From contig NC_057864.1 in NCBI RefSeq assembly GCF_019393635.1, forward strand, positions 80,417,882-80,481,881: DNA of 64,000 nt. Reading direction: 5' to 3'. The DNA comes from Dromiciops gliroides. Lineage: Eukaryota; Chordata; Mammalia; Microbiotheria; Microbiotheriidae. A program made the position numbers and the translations under genes. Shown in pieces: positions 44,867-55,739 of the stretch (the first letter of the stretch is position 1; each line of letters starts with the position of its first letter). The notes under the pieces are model-generated. The model did not search any database and was not told where the DNA came from. It was given only the letters and a program-made list of their open reading frames with translations.

Positions 44867-45016
44867 TTTTTTCTTTTTTTGTGGGGCAACAGGGGTTAAG
44901 TGACTTGCCCAGGGTCACACAGCTAGTAAGTGTCAAGTGTCTGAGTCCAGATTTGAACTCAGGTCCTCCTGAATCCAGGGCCAATGCTTTATCCACTGTG
45001 CCACCTCACTGCCCCA
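44867..45016 (-). mobile_element. MAR1/WSINE1-type SINE, first of a tandem pair
   Basis: Reverse-complement SINE ending CCACCTCACTGCCCC. It is flanked on the left by tattgccttatttctt (44851-44866) and on the right by tattgacttctttctt (45017-45032). Confidence 0.93.
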
Positions 45017-45032
45017 TATTGACTTCTTTCTT

Positions 45033-45187
45033 TTCTTTTTTTTTTTTTTTTGCAGGTCAATGGGGGTTAAGTGACTTGCCCAGGGTCACACAGCTAGTAA
45101 GTGTCAAGTATCTGAGGCCAGATTTGAACTCAGGTACTCCTGAATCCAGGGCTGGTGCTTTATCCACTGCACCACCTAGTTGACCCC
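45033..45187 (-). mobile_element. MAR1/WSINE1-type SINE, second of a tandem pair
   Basis: Reverse-complement SINE ending CCACCTAGTTGACCCC. It is flanked by tattgacttctttctt (45017-45032) and tattgacttatttctt (45188-45203). The middle copy of the target is shared with the first SINE. Confidence 0.93.
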
Positions 45188-45434
45188 TATTGACTTATTT
45201 CTTAACACAATCCCTGAAACAAAGTCATTGCTTAATAGGTATTTTTTGACTTGACTCTGAGCCTCCATTTCCTCACCTAAAGATGATAGGGTTGTCTTGA
45301 TGACCTATAAGATTCCTAAGGACCTAGTCTAAATACATGAACCAATGATTCCCCAAGTTAGGAGGAAATATTCTCCCATTTTATCAATTGTGCTTTTGCC
45401 AAAGGAGATTTATACAGTAGGGACTTTTGGAAAT

Positions 45435-45478
45435 GTGCGTGCGCACATGCACACACACGCCCATGTGTGTGTGTGTGT
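45435..45478. repeat. Alternating purine-pyrimidine run
   Basis: TGCGTGCGCACATGCACACA, then CGCCCATG and (TG)n. It includes a short TGCGCA palindrome. Confidence 0.9.
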
Positions 45479-45526
45479 TTGTCTGTGCATTATGTTGATA
45501 GCACTTTACTTTAAGTGAATTTGTTA

Positions 45527-45745
45527 TTGTTGTTCAGTCATTTCAATCATTTCTAACTTTGTGACCACATTTGGTGTTTTCTTGACAGAGACACTAGTGT
45601 GGGTTGCCATTTCCTTCTCCAGCTCATTTTAAAGATGAAAAAACTGAGGCAGAGTGAAGTGACTTGATCAGGGTCACATAGCTAGTAAATGTCTGAGGCC
45701 AGATTTGAACTCACGTCCTCCTGACTCAAAGGGCAGTGACCTAGA
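45527..45745 (-). mobile_element. Long CORE-type SINE
   Basis: TTGTTATTGTTGTTCAGTC, TGGTGTTTTCTTGACAGAGAC, AAACTGAGGCAGAGTGAAGTGACTTG and AGATTTGAACTCACGTCCTCC. The 5' head is shortened. Confidence 0.82.
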
Positions 45746-45794
45746 TGACTCTGAAGTAAGTTTACACAGCCATATGGACATTGAGCAAGAAATA

Positions 45795-46035
45795 GAGAAA
45801 CAACTTGGTGTGGTGGATTCAGTGCTGGACTTAAAGGAAGCCCTGAGTCTGAATCCAACCTAAGACTATTAGCTGTGTGACTCTGGGGAAGTGATTTATA
45901 CTCAGCCACCATTTCTTCATCTGTAAAATGGAAATAATAATCAATTCAACCACACAGGATTGTCAGGAGGACCAAATGATAAAATATATGTAATATTCTT
46001 TGCAAAACTGAAGGCACCTATGTCGACATTATTGT
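45795..46035 (+). mobile_element. MIR-type CORE-SINE
   Basis: TTGGTGTGGTGGATTCAGTGC head, TAGCTGTGTGACTCTGGGG, CATCTGTAAAATGGAAATAATAATC and GGATTGTCAGGAGGACCAAATG. Confidence 0.8.
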
Positions 46036-47222
46036 TATTGTTGTTGTTATTGAAAAATGTAAAAAAGTTTTCAAAAACTTTACATTCTACTGAGGGGGTA
46101 TAACATATACAAAATTATACAGACTTTGCCATCCTACTTCTTCAAGGTTGCTTATACCTGTTTTAGGATTATTTTGAGCTAATTTAAAAATAAATAGCTT
46201 TCCATTTCTTTTTGACCTGCTATGTTTTTAGTCATAATACATCTAATATAGTATTAGCTTTGTCTCTTGGACTTTTGTATTCTATTATCTAGATCAAAGA
46301 AAATAATGTATGGAAAACATTTCCAACCTTTAAATGCCAGTTATTAGTATCATGGCCTTGAGGAATGGAATCACATAAGTATGGAGGAAGAACTTGGAAG
46401 CCTCCAGAAGCTTTGAATGGAAATATTCAATCTAGAAATGTCAATGATTCCACCACAAATTCCTGTGGCTGGCTTTTTCCTGTACCACATATGAGCCGGA
46501 GATAGATTTAGAACATGGTTCGGATCTGTGTTTTTCTTTTTTTTAAATTTTTTTGCGTGTGAAATTGAATCGACTTGTGTTTCATATCCTGTTAATTTGA
46601 CTGAAACATATGGCAGAATGGTTTGAATTTTGGAGATGTAATATCCTCAGTATTTAAGTACTCAAATACTTGAAGGGGTCTGTGTTTTTCCCCAATGCAG
46701 GTCTTTTCTCCAAGGATGAAGCTCACAACTCATCTCCACCTGCCCTTCTTGAATTTGTCCAGGGAATACTTTGCCATTCATGAAACCCAATCAATGAAGC
46801 TGCCTTCTGGGAACCTGTGTGATTTTGTTAGCCTGTTGGTTTTTTTTAATCCTCATGAATTTTAGATGAAAATTGCAAGGCCAGGAGGATCTCCTTTTAA
46901 TTTTGAATTATTTGTTTTGGCCTGGACTTCTTGGAGAAATCAAGCAAGCATTTTTTTTGTCCCCCATATCTCCAGTATTTGCCTCTACTATTCATGCTTC
47001 ATATAAAGCTTAAATTTTCCTTTGTCTTAAGATGATCTTACCCTTATGTTCCTTTTTTAAAAGTAAATCTTACTAGGAAGGATAGCATATTTAGGAACTA
47101 TAGTGCATTAGCTATGAACTAGTTTGTCATAGTTTGGGGACAAGAGATACCTCTAGTGAGCCTGTTGCTAAGTTGGCAGGGAAGGAGAAAGAAGGCTCCT
47201 AATAGCAGGGGGAAAAAAGGAA
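46036..47222. other. Unassigned sequence
   Basis: About 1.2 kb with no recognised repeat or gene. Confidence 0.5.
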
Positions 47223-47224
47223 AT

Positions 47225-47395
47225 GATAAGTTGACCCAAGTTCAAATTCTGGTCCTACTAGTTACAAGCTGTGTGACCTTAGGGAAGTTATTTAACCTCT
47301 TTAGCACTCAGTTTCCTTGTCTATAAAATGAGGATTTGATATTTCATGACCTGCTTTGAAATCCTTTCTGTGACTAAATCAATAATCTCATGAAA
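47225..47395 (+). mobile_element. MIR-type CORE-SINE
   Basis: AAGTTCAAATTCTGG, AAGCTGTGTGACCTTAGGGAAG, CTCAGTTTCCTTGTCTATAAAATGAGG. Confidence 0.75.
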
Positions 47396-47426
47396 GGGGA
47401 AATACTCATAAAAAACAACTTTATTT

Positions 47427-47581
47427 TATTTATTTATTTATTTTAGTGAGACAATTGGGGTTAAGTGACTTGCCCAGGGTCACACAGCTAGTAAGTGTTA
47501 AGTGTCTGAGACCGGATTTGAACTCAGGTACTCCTGACTCCAGGGCTGGTGCTCTATCCACTGCGCCATCCAGGTGCCCCC
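47427..47581 (-). mobile_element. MAR1/WSINE1-type SINE with 14-bp TSD
   Basis: Reverse-complement SINE with a TTTA-type tail. aaacaactttattt occurs at 47413-47426 and 47582-47595. Confidence 0.95.
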
Positions 47582-47759
47582 AAACAACTTTATTTCATAA
47601 TTTTAGGACCCATACTATCAAGCATTAAATATAGATTCCCCATACAGATGGAAATTCTTATGATTAATTTCCAATTTTGAGGAGGTAGGATCTGAATCCT
47701 GACTTCAAAGCAGGGCCTACTATCTGGTACACCATGTTTCCTCCCAACTTTTCTATTAG

Positions 47760-48000
47760 AGTAATAATAGCAATAGCCCACATTTATATAGTACCTTTTC
47801 CTTCCTAAGGTATTATCTTCAGAAGGACAACCATGTGAGGTAGATAGTCAGGCATTATCTTCATTTTACTCATGAGAAAATTGAGGCACAGAAAAGCTAT
47901 ATGACTTATCCAGAGCAACACAGCTAATGTCAGAGAGGCAGCAATTAAACCTAGACCTCCTTACTTCCATCTGATAGCTCTTACCATGATACTATGATGC
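47760..48000 (-). mobile_element. MIR-type CORE-SINE
   Basis: TTTATATAGTACCTTTTCC, TTACTCATGAGAAAATTGAGGC, CAACACAGCTAATGTC and a reversed head. Confidence 0.75.
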
Positions 48001-48064
48001 CTTTGTTAATATACCACATGCTTCACAGAATATTCTACATATGCAGAAGATAATGTTTTTATTT

Positions 48065-48232
48065 TTTTATTTTATTTTATTTTCATTTCTTCATTTGTTT
48101 TTCAGGGCAATGAGGGTTAATGACTTGCCCAGGTTCACATAGCTAGTATCAAGTGCCTGAGGTTGAATTTGAACTCAGGTCTTCCTGAATCCAGGGCTGG
48201 TGCTTTATCTACTGTGCCACCTAGCTGCCTCC
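48065..48232 (-). mobile_element. MAR1/WSINE1-type SINE with 14-bp TSD
   Basis: Reverse-complement SINE. taatgtttttattt occurs at 48051-48064 and 48233-48246. Its T-rich tail contains TTTTA repeats. Confidence 0.95.
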
Positions 48233-48259
48233 TAATGTTTTTATTTGTAATGGAAAATG

Positions 48260-48405
48260 TACAGTACTAGAAGTCAAGAAGCCTAGATTCTAATTGAGGC
48301 TTTGTTATAGGTCACCTGAGTGACCTTTCTCATGTCATTTAATTCCTCTTCACTTCAGTTGGACAAAAGATCTCTTTAAGCCATAGAATTCTAATATTGA
48401 TTGTG
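48260..48405 (+). mobile_element. MIR-type CORE-SINE, diverged
   Basis: CAAGAAGCCTAGATTCTAATTG, TGAGTGACCTTTCTCATGTC and the following 3' half are in MIR order. Confidence 0.6.
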
Positions 48406-49250
48406 TTTGTGTGTGTGTGGTTACATAATGACAAGAGAATTTGTAACCAAAATAACATAGGGGCTGTACAATAAAAATGCTGTTATCTGAAAAGGAGTGT
48501 GTGCTATGCTGAGTAATCCCCAAGCTATGGAGACAGGATTTCAGACTTTGTGATTATTTGTCTTGTGATGTACCTGGAACGCTGTCTTGTTCTGATGTTT
48601 TGAGGGAATGACAACTTATTTTATAGTTCTTTGTTCCTGGTCTTGGAGTGGGGAAGGGGAAGTTAGAAAAGTGATCATAGAGCCCCTCAGACCCCCAGTG
48701 TCCTTAGGAGGGTTCTTGACTGGCTGTGAGCTGGGATTATAGAATACATCAATGAACTCAATTCTGAGTATGCAGGTAGCACATCCCTAAATCAATATAA
48801 GGAAATGATAAGGCAGAAGATATCATTGTTTTCTGGGGCAACGAGGGAGTTGAATCCTGTGATGAAGGAGGTGAGTGCTACAGTATAGTACTCTGGACTA
48901 GAGAGGATGAGGAATGATACTAATACGGCTAATTGAGAACTAGATAAATTTTCTTTCTTTAACACTTGGGAGATGTGATTTCACTTGTGTGGAAGCTGCT
49001 CTCTATGCTGATGTAGAATTCAGCTTCTCAGCTGAGTAGATGGATTCATCTGTGGAAGAAAAAAATTCTCATCTGAAGGCCAACTCTTAGGCAATAAGCC
49101 TCTCTGAATTTTAGTAGAATGGTCATTGGAGACAGACACCCTTAGACATGTCAGAGTCTATGCTTAAAAAAACTTTCTATCAGGGCTGAGCCTGCCAGAC
49201 AGGAGTACATTACAGTAGCATAAACTTCAAGAACTTAAGATCACCTATAT
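48406..49250. other. Unassigned sequence
   Basis: About 850 bp with no recognised repeat or gene. Confidence 0.45.
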
Positions 49251-49254
49251 ACCA

Positions 49255-49342
49255 TGCTAAGTGGATTCTTATTCAGGAATGGATTGGATTAGATGAACTC
49301 TATCGTTCTTTCCACCTGAGATTCTATACTTTTGTGACTCTG
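49255..49342 (+). mobile_element. CR1/L3-like 3' tip
   Basis: GATTCTTATTCAGGAATGG, GGATTAGATGAACTC and CACCTGAGATTCTATAC resemble the CR1/L3 terminal segment. Confidence 0.5.
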
Positions 49343-49535
49343 GAGTACTTTTCTTCCTTTTAAAATACTTTTCTTTAAAAGACACTCTCTCTCTGTCTCT
49401 CTCTATGTATTGTAGGGACCAATTTTTAATTGGTGTAAAGAATTAATTGTTATTTGAGGTTTTTATGCCTCAGTGCACACTGGCCTGGGACTCTGCAGGC
49501 TGCACGGTGCTCCACCCACTGGTTGTAGCCTTTGC

Positions 49536-49540
<5 letters not shown>

Positions 49541-49587
<47 letters not shown>

Positions 49588-49790
49588 TATATCTTAGATA
49601 TAATGTTAATTATAATATATTATATAATATATACAACTAATATAATATGTAATATATATACTATACATACTATGTATGTTTATTATAATATATCACGTAT
49701 ATACTGTAGCCTATATAGTATGATTTGGGGGATATACTATGCTATGTACTATATATACAATATTACTATGTATTACTTCTAATTATAAAT
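49541..49790. repeat. (CA)n followed by AT-rich degenerate repeat
   Basis: About 22 CA units (49541-49584) lead into about 200 bp of TATA/ATAT-rich sequence with many short palindromes. The frame at 49447-49782 is composed of it. Confidence 0.9.
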
Positions 49791-51225
49791 GATTTCTGCA
49801 TTTATATTATTTTAATTTCCTTTTTAAGTCTGAGAAATGGACTCTGACAGTTTAGAGTTGGCGGTTACTGCAGTTTAGAAGGGTAGGAGAATTGGATATG
49901 GGATCTAGGGATCTATTTATGGTGCCATCATCAGGAAAGAGGGAAACTATCCCTAGAGATTGAGGGCAGCAGATCTCTAAACCAGGGAAGCTAAATCAAG
50001 ATAATTTTTGGGTTGGGTTCAACGATTAGGGAAGTTTAGAAATGGTTAAAGGTGAAAGGAAAACTATCCTGGATTAATTCCAAGAAGGAACTGGTATCCT
50101 TAGGAAGCTGACAAAGATCTTCCAGGCTTAAAGTACAGGGATGGATCCTTCACGGAACCAAAGGGTTCTTTGTCCATGGCTCTCTATCTTCAGTGACCTA
50201 GACTCTTTTTTTTTTAAAGTTTCTCTTGCCAAAGAATTCCTTCCGTCAAATATTCCATGAAAAACAGCATAATCTCTTCAAGTTGTCTCAGGGCATGAAT
50301 TATTTTCATTAATCCTTGCAATTCTTTCCCTCTCCTAGTTTTGATGTTAGGCTTTATATGGTCCTCATTGAAACTTTTACTATGAAAAATTTTACTATTG
50401 TATCATTTTAACTTTTTCCTTATTGACTTCAACTTTTTATGATGTGTTAAAAAAAAATGACAACAGAAATCATCATGAAGGGTCAAGCAGACAGCCTATG
50501 CTCTAAACAAGCTATGTCAAATGCTACCCTTTCCCCCACTACTTGGAGGTTCCCTTATTACCCTTGAGTATATCTCCCTTCTTGGTCCAAATGGCCCTCT
50601 TGAACTAAAGCTTCAAGTTCAGTGAGTTGTCCGTATCTTGTAAGTGTTTAGTAAAAATCTCATAAGCCTAATTTTGGGAGGATGGGGAAATATTATTTTG
50701 TTTCTTTCTTCAACATTATGAGCACAATAAAGAATCTCTACTCAGAGATTTCTACTAGAATACCTTTTTAGGTATTCCCTGACTTTAAAATCAATCTGAA
50801 TAAATTGATCTATTTCCACTAATAGTCTCAAAAAGAAAACTGTCAATTAGAATAACAGTGCCCTTACGCCTAAGATTTCAGGCTCTTTTTTAAATGAAGT
50901 TTACATATTTGGAATGGGGAGAGCAGAGGCAAAAGGGCATGACTAGACACTCTAACTTCAGCCTTTGAGTTACCTAGTCCACATAGAAAAGGATATATAT
51001 CTGCCAGCCGGGATCCAGCTGCCTGATGATACCAGGTGGTCATACCTTGGAACTGTCTGAATGTATGCCTTCCCTTTTCTTTTAAAAGGGAAATCCTATC
51101 TCACTTCTTAATGATAAAGCAATTGGATTGTTGGATATTCGTTTAGAACGCTATGCCTACTTTCTTCTCAACACACAGCAAGACTAGATTTTAATAAGAC
51201 AAAAAATTAACATATGAACAAATCT
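49791..51225. other. Unassigned sequence
   Basis: About 1.4 kb with no recognised gene or repeat. Confidence 0.5.
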
Positions 51226-51299
51226 TCGTTTGTAAAGTGAAAGGGTTGGAATAGATGATCTACAAGGTGTCTTCTAGCATTAACAATCCATGTGATTAG

Positions 51300-51392
51300 A
51301 TTGTAAGTTTACTGAAGGCAATAAACTTATTTGCCTTCCCCCCATATATCTTCCTTATTATCTGAAATATAGTGTCTTGCACATAATAATAG
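51300..51392 (+). mobile_element. L2 LINE 3' end, short
   Basis: AGATTGTAAGTTTACTGAAGGC and AAATATAGTGTCTTGCACATAATAATAG resemble the L2 terminus. Confidence 0.55.
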
Positions 51393-51393
51393 A

Positions 51394-51560
51394 TGATTTT
51401 GTGTAACCCTGGGCAAGTCACTTTAACCCTGTTTGCCTCAGTTCCTCATCTGTAAAATAAATTGGGGAAGGAAATGGCAAACCACTGCAGTCTCTTTTCC
51501 ATTAAAACTCCAAATGGCATCATGAAGGGTCAGAGATGACCAAATGATTAAACAACAATA
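51394..51560 (+). mobile_element. Long CORE-type SINE, 5'-truncated
   Basis: TGTGTAACCCTGGGCAAGTCAC, CTCATCTGTAAAATAAATTGG, AAATGGCAAACCACTGCAG and the ATTAAACAACAA end. Confidence 0.82.
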
Positions 51561-51769
51561 AAAAAATTTATTGATTTGCACTCTCTTTCTAGAATTATGA
51601 ATGTAGCCCTAGATCAACAAGGGGGCTTATGGAAAGTATAGCTTTTCTCAGATGGATGGAAACACTGAAAGATCATGGGAGGCAGAAACCATATGAGACT
51701 GGGGGAGCAAGGGAACTTCGGAACCCAGGAGATGTGGATTTGCATTAGACCAGCTGCCCGGCAAATGCA

Positions 51770-52005
51770 AGGAAAGAGCAGCTACGTGGTACAGGAGATA
51801 GAGCAGTAACTTTGGAGTCATGAAGACCTGAGTTCAAATACAGTTTTAGACAGCTGCATGAATCTGCCTCAGTTCCCTCATCTCTAAAACGGGGATAATG
51901 ATAGCACCTACCTCGCAGGGTTTTGGTGAAAATCAAATGAGCTGTTAATAAATGTTCTTTTCAAACCTTTCAAGAACCATATAAGTGCTAGCTATTAATA
52001 GTAAC
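51770..52005 (+). mobile_element. MIR-type CORE-SINE, nearly full length
   Basis: AGCAGCTACGTGGTACAGGAG head, GAGTTCAAATAC, CATCTCTAAAACGGGGATAATGATAGCACC and CATATAAGTGCTAGCTATTA. Followed by an ATT-rich run to about 52095. Confidence 0.85.
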
Positions 52006-52475
52006 TTGATAATATTATATATCATAATATAAATATATTAAATACTATTTATTATTATAATTTTATTTATAATGTTAATATTTATAATAATAATCTTGAA
52101 CTAAGTTTAATCATGAACATTTTAGAGTCTTGTCTGAGACACACTGACCAGCTTAAGGAGTGATCTTGGACAGAATTTGCTGTCCTCTCTCTGCCCCTTT
52201 CTCTCCTCTGCTTCACCATTGCCTGGCCAACTGATACCACTTTTTGCTAGGTTTTTCTTTTATTTCCCCCCTTTTTTTTGCAGTCTTTGAGTCTTGCTTA
52301 CTGATAACCTGTAGTTTTGAAAATGGGCTTTGTCTTTAGAAAAACTTGCTTTTACTTCTAAAATATACAGGATTTTATATATAAATACATACAGAGTACA
52401 TAGGGTTTGCTATAAATTAATGGACCATCTATCTTATATGCTAAGCCACTGATGCTTTTTTATCAAAGTAATATA

Positions 52476-52620
52476 GAGGCAGCATAAGGTAGTAGTGGAT
52501 AGAATTCTAGAATTGGAGTCAGAAAGACCTGAGTTCACCTTTTGATTCTGATACTTGACTAATTGAGTGCCTGTGAGGCACTAACCCTCTCTTGTGCCTC
52601 AGGCGAGTCCCTACAACTTA
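52476..52620 (+). mobile_element. tRNA-headed SINE, diverged
   Basis: GAGGCAGCATAAGGTAGTAGTGG and TGGAGTCAGAAAGACCTGAGTTCACC resemble the CORE-SINE head; the 3' part is decayed. Confidence 0.65.
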
Positions 52621-53048
52621 TCTATTAATTCATAGACAGGCTACCATCTACTAGGTGATGAAACCATACATCCTTCATGTCAACATCACATAATTGTGCA
52701 ACTAATACAAGAGTGAGCTGCAACCAGAAGCAATCCCAGTCTTAAATCATGTCAAAGAGTGTTGTACTCTAGCTTCTCTTTTACGAAATTTACATATAAA
52801 CATCTCCCTCCACTAAATTCCTACTTGCATGGTATTAAAGTGACTCTGGGTCCCTGAGGGCTATTTCAGTGTAGAACAAGCTCTGACGGCTTCTAGCAAG
52901 ATGGAAAAGATTCTAGTATGGTTTTAGAGAGAAAGGCTGCATACCTAGAGACTGAGTAAAGGTCTTGCTAAGGATGGAGAGGGTCATTACCATACTGTTA
53001 GCCAGTAGGCAATGAAGTCATTAGACCACAGCAATTCATTAAATACTC
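52621..53048. other. Unassigned sequence
   Basis: No recognised repeat or gene. Confidence 0.4.
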
Positions 53049-53056
53049 TTCTAAGG

Positions 53057-53212
53057 CAGGGGTCACCAAACTGCAATCTGAGGCCCTAACCTGGCCCAGC
53101 CTGGTTTTTGTGGGGCCTGGGAGCTAAGGATGTTTATTTTTTTTCCATTTTTTAATACATCAGGAAGACAGCAGACCATATTTGGCCATCTTGGGTGATT
53201 TGCTGAACCTTG
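53057..53212. mobile_element. hAT-type MITE, 156 bp, with 8-bp TSD
   Basis: Left end CAGGGGTCACCAAAC; the reverse complement of the right end is CAAGGTTCAGCAAAT (11 of 15 identical). Both ends are flanked by ttctaagg (53049-53056 and 53213-53220). Internal CTGGCCCAGCCTGG and TTTGGCCATCTTGGG fit mammalian hAT-Charlie-like non-autonomous elements. No transposase remains. Confidence 0.88.
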
Positions 53213-53229
53213 TTCTAAGGTTTTTGGGG

Positions 53230-53425
53230 AAGTAGCGTGACAGAGTCCAAAGAGTCTTGAATTTCTGAGTCACAATACGTGGGTTTTTATCTTGGTTCTG
53301 GTACAAGACCTATAACCTCTCTAGATGTCAGTTCCCTAATCTGTAAAATGAGCTGGGGATGTGGTGGTGGTCTTGGTTGAGATTGAGGGGGTATACTCAA
53401 TGATCTCTAGGTATCTTTGTATCTC
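53230..53425 (+). mobile_element. MIR-type CORE-SINE, diverged
   Basis: AGTAGCGTGACAGAGTCC head-like start, AGACCTATAACCTCTC and CAGTTCCCTAATCTGTAAAATGAGC. Confidence 0.65.
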
Positions 53426-53429
53426 TAAA

Positions 53430-54080
53430 TATAGGATTTATATTGCATTTCTGTAAAGGGAATGTTTTCGTGGTTGAGAGCTCCTACCCTTGAAGTTTAA
53501 AGATGAAGGTATTGCTCTCATATGAACCTGATACATATTTACTGAATATATAGTATCCTCCCAATGCTGAGGTCTAGGTGGTCCCTAAGTCTCCTTCCAC
53601 TTTTGAGACATGATTCATGGATATTTGTTGATTAGGAGAGGGTTTAAGAAGTATTTAGATCTGATTCATTGTGGGAGTCAGAAGATCTTGTGCCTCATAC
53701 ATTGTAGATATAATTGAATGGGATTGCAGCCATTTAGTATGTCCCATAGATAATTTTAAGTAACTCTAGTAAAACAAGTCATTCAGCTTTTGTAGCTAAT
53801 TCTGCTAGACTCATCAGCTTGAATTTCTGCCTAAATTAAAATGTTTCCCAAGGATCATAATGAGTTATTTAATTTTTTTAATTTTTATTTTTTTTAATAG
53901 ATGAAGTTGAATGGGTGTACATAGTAGGTAGGTTGGGTGTGTTGGCACACCCTGAGGAAGAATTACCATTTGATTTTTCCCTTCTCCTTAGGGCATGTGT
54001 CAAAGGGAAGGTTTCTCCAGGGTGTGGCAGTACAAAATAATTATAGCTAGCAGTTAAATAATTCATTAATGCTTGCAAAT
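53430..54080. other. Unassigned sequence
   Basis: No recognised repeat or gene. Confidence 0.45.
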
Positions 54081-54083
54081 TGT

Positions 54084-54164
54084 TATATATATGAACATAT
54101 GTATGTGTACATATATGTACACACAGACACAGACATATATATACATATATACATATACATATAC

Positions 54165-54215
<51 letters not shown>
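54084..54215. repeat. (TA)n-rich microsatellite
   Basis: TA units with interspersed AC/CA, purest at 54160-54215. It borders the MIR fragment that follows. Confidence 0.93.
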
Positions 54216-54218
<3 letters not shown>

Positions 54219-54402
54219 CTCCACAACAACCCTAAGAAAAAGGTGCTATTATTATATGCATCTTACAGATGAGGAAACTGAAGCTGAGAGACATTAAGCG
54301 CCATTTAGGTTTACCCACCTAGTACATTTCTCAGAAAGGATTTGAATTTAAGTCTTCCTGAATTGAAGCGAAGTACTCTACCTACTATGCCACCTAGCTG
54401 CC
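54216..54402 (-). mobile_element. MIR-type CORE-SINE
   Basis: CTCCACAACAACCCTAAG, TTACAGATGAGGAAACTGAAGC, and a reversed head ending TATGCCACCTAGCTGCC. Confidence 0.82.
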
Positions 54403-54555
54403 ACATATCTCACCCTTGAGCTATTCATGCCTAGGTGAGGTTTAAGTACCTAAATTGACTTCTCTGCCCTACATGATATATGGAGTAGTACTCTGGATTC
54501 TAAATACAGCATGGGTGCCAAGATTTGAAAAGATACAAAATGTTCTTTGAGGATC

Positions 54556-55090
54556 ATATTGGTTGTTGTTTGTTCTTCATTTTTGAAGAAGAACAATGGT
54601 ATCACCCTTGAATCATGCATGAAGTGGGTTTAAGTGAAGCAGATTTGCACAAAGTTGTTAGACTCACTCTCTCTTCCAGTTATCTGTGCCCAGTGGCAAG
54701 ACAAAAGTCAACATGACTGGCAATAAGACAGGGTGCAGTGGATGACCTTGGCATCTAAGCTCTAAGTTATCTGCAGAATCCACTTCAGTCACCATCATGT
54801 TCTCATCTGCCCAGTCTGCTGGGAGAAATCTTTACATACTTGCAGTAGACATACCCTTAACTCACCAATGGGTTTAAAGCCCATCAGTTATCTTCAATCT
54901 GGGTTAGCCTTTCTGCCAAGACTGTTTACCATGATATGGCCACAATTCATGCTATAGTTTCTTGGAGCCACAGGTGAGAGTTGAGTGCAAGGTAGACACC
55001 AAAGGTGACTGAGAACCCCTCTAAACTGCTTGGTAAGCCCTCAAACCAGAGGTGCCAGTCTTCTTTGAACACCTCATATCCTCCATACTG
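54556..55090 (-). repeat. Family-B repeat (0.54 kb), second full copy
   Basis: Reverse complement of the 34488-35032 copy over its whole length. It starts with the hairpin-forming TGTTCTTCATTTTTGAAG (54567-54586 area) and carries TGGCAAGACAAAAGTC, CTTAACTCACCAATGGG, CTTGGAGCCACAGGTG and TCTTTGAACACC. No long open frame. Confidence 0.82.
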
Positions 55091-55094
55091 GTTG

Positions 55095-55735
55095 CACTAG
55101 TAAACCATAGTAATCCTGATGCTAAGCACAATCAGGATACAATTACATCACTCTATAAGCATAGTTTTCAAATTCATACCATTTCTTACACAGTGATTTC
55201 CCCTTCACCCCAAAAATAACAACACAAGAAAAATTAGAAGCCTAACAGTTGCAAAAATAATATTATAGAATTTTAATACAGAAAACAAAACTTAATGCTA
55301 ATCAAATAATATCAGTCCATTGGCATGCATTTCTGAATCATCTTACATAAAACATTACTTCATCCACTTATCAATGTGGCATTCTATACTAATCACGTTC
55401 AAAGAGCAACATAGACCAATTACACATTTATGTTTAAGAAATACTTTTTATACATACTGGCAGTGTAACCTTGGGCAAGAAACTTAAACTATCAGTTAGG
55501 CACCTAGGCACCTCACTAAGAGTATAAATTGCAAGGAAGGTGTTCCTCTGCATGGAAAAGGAAATTCTCCTATTTAAAATTCCCTATCCTAGTGAAATCA
55601 CAGTAGTTCCATTCCCTATTTCTATTCTTTTCATATTTGTATTGAGTCAAGAACTTTTCCCGATGTCCCTGTGATTGCAAGTCTTTATTAAATACCTCTT
55701 TGTTGAGCAAAGTACATCTGGGTTTGAGCCTTTCA
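55095..55735. other. Unassigned sequence
   Basis: No recognised repeat or gene. Confidence 0.45.
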
Positions 55736-55739
55736 CAGC

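Larger units (their letters stand above)
44795..45245 (+). mobile_element. L2 LINE 3' end split by two SINEs
   Basis: ATTAGATTGTAAGCTCCTTGAGGGCAGGG (44801-44829) and, after both SINEs, AATCCCTGAAACAAAGTCATTGCTTAATAGG are consecutive parts of the L2 terminus. Confidence 0.85.

Noticed and set aside
44818..45183. 121-codon frame with an internal duplicated GLSDLPRVTQLVSVKCL-type motif
   Set aside because: The motif is the translation of reverse-complement SINEs. It appears at every minus-strand copy (for example 13041, 28130, 39440, 47446) and is not a protein family.
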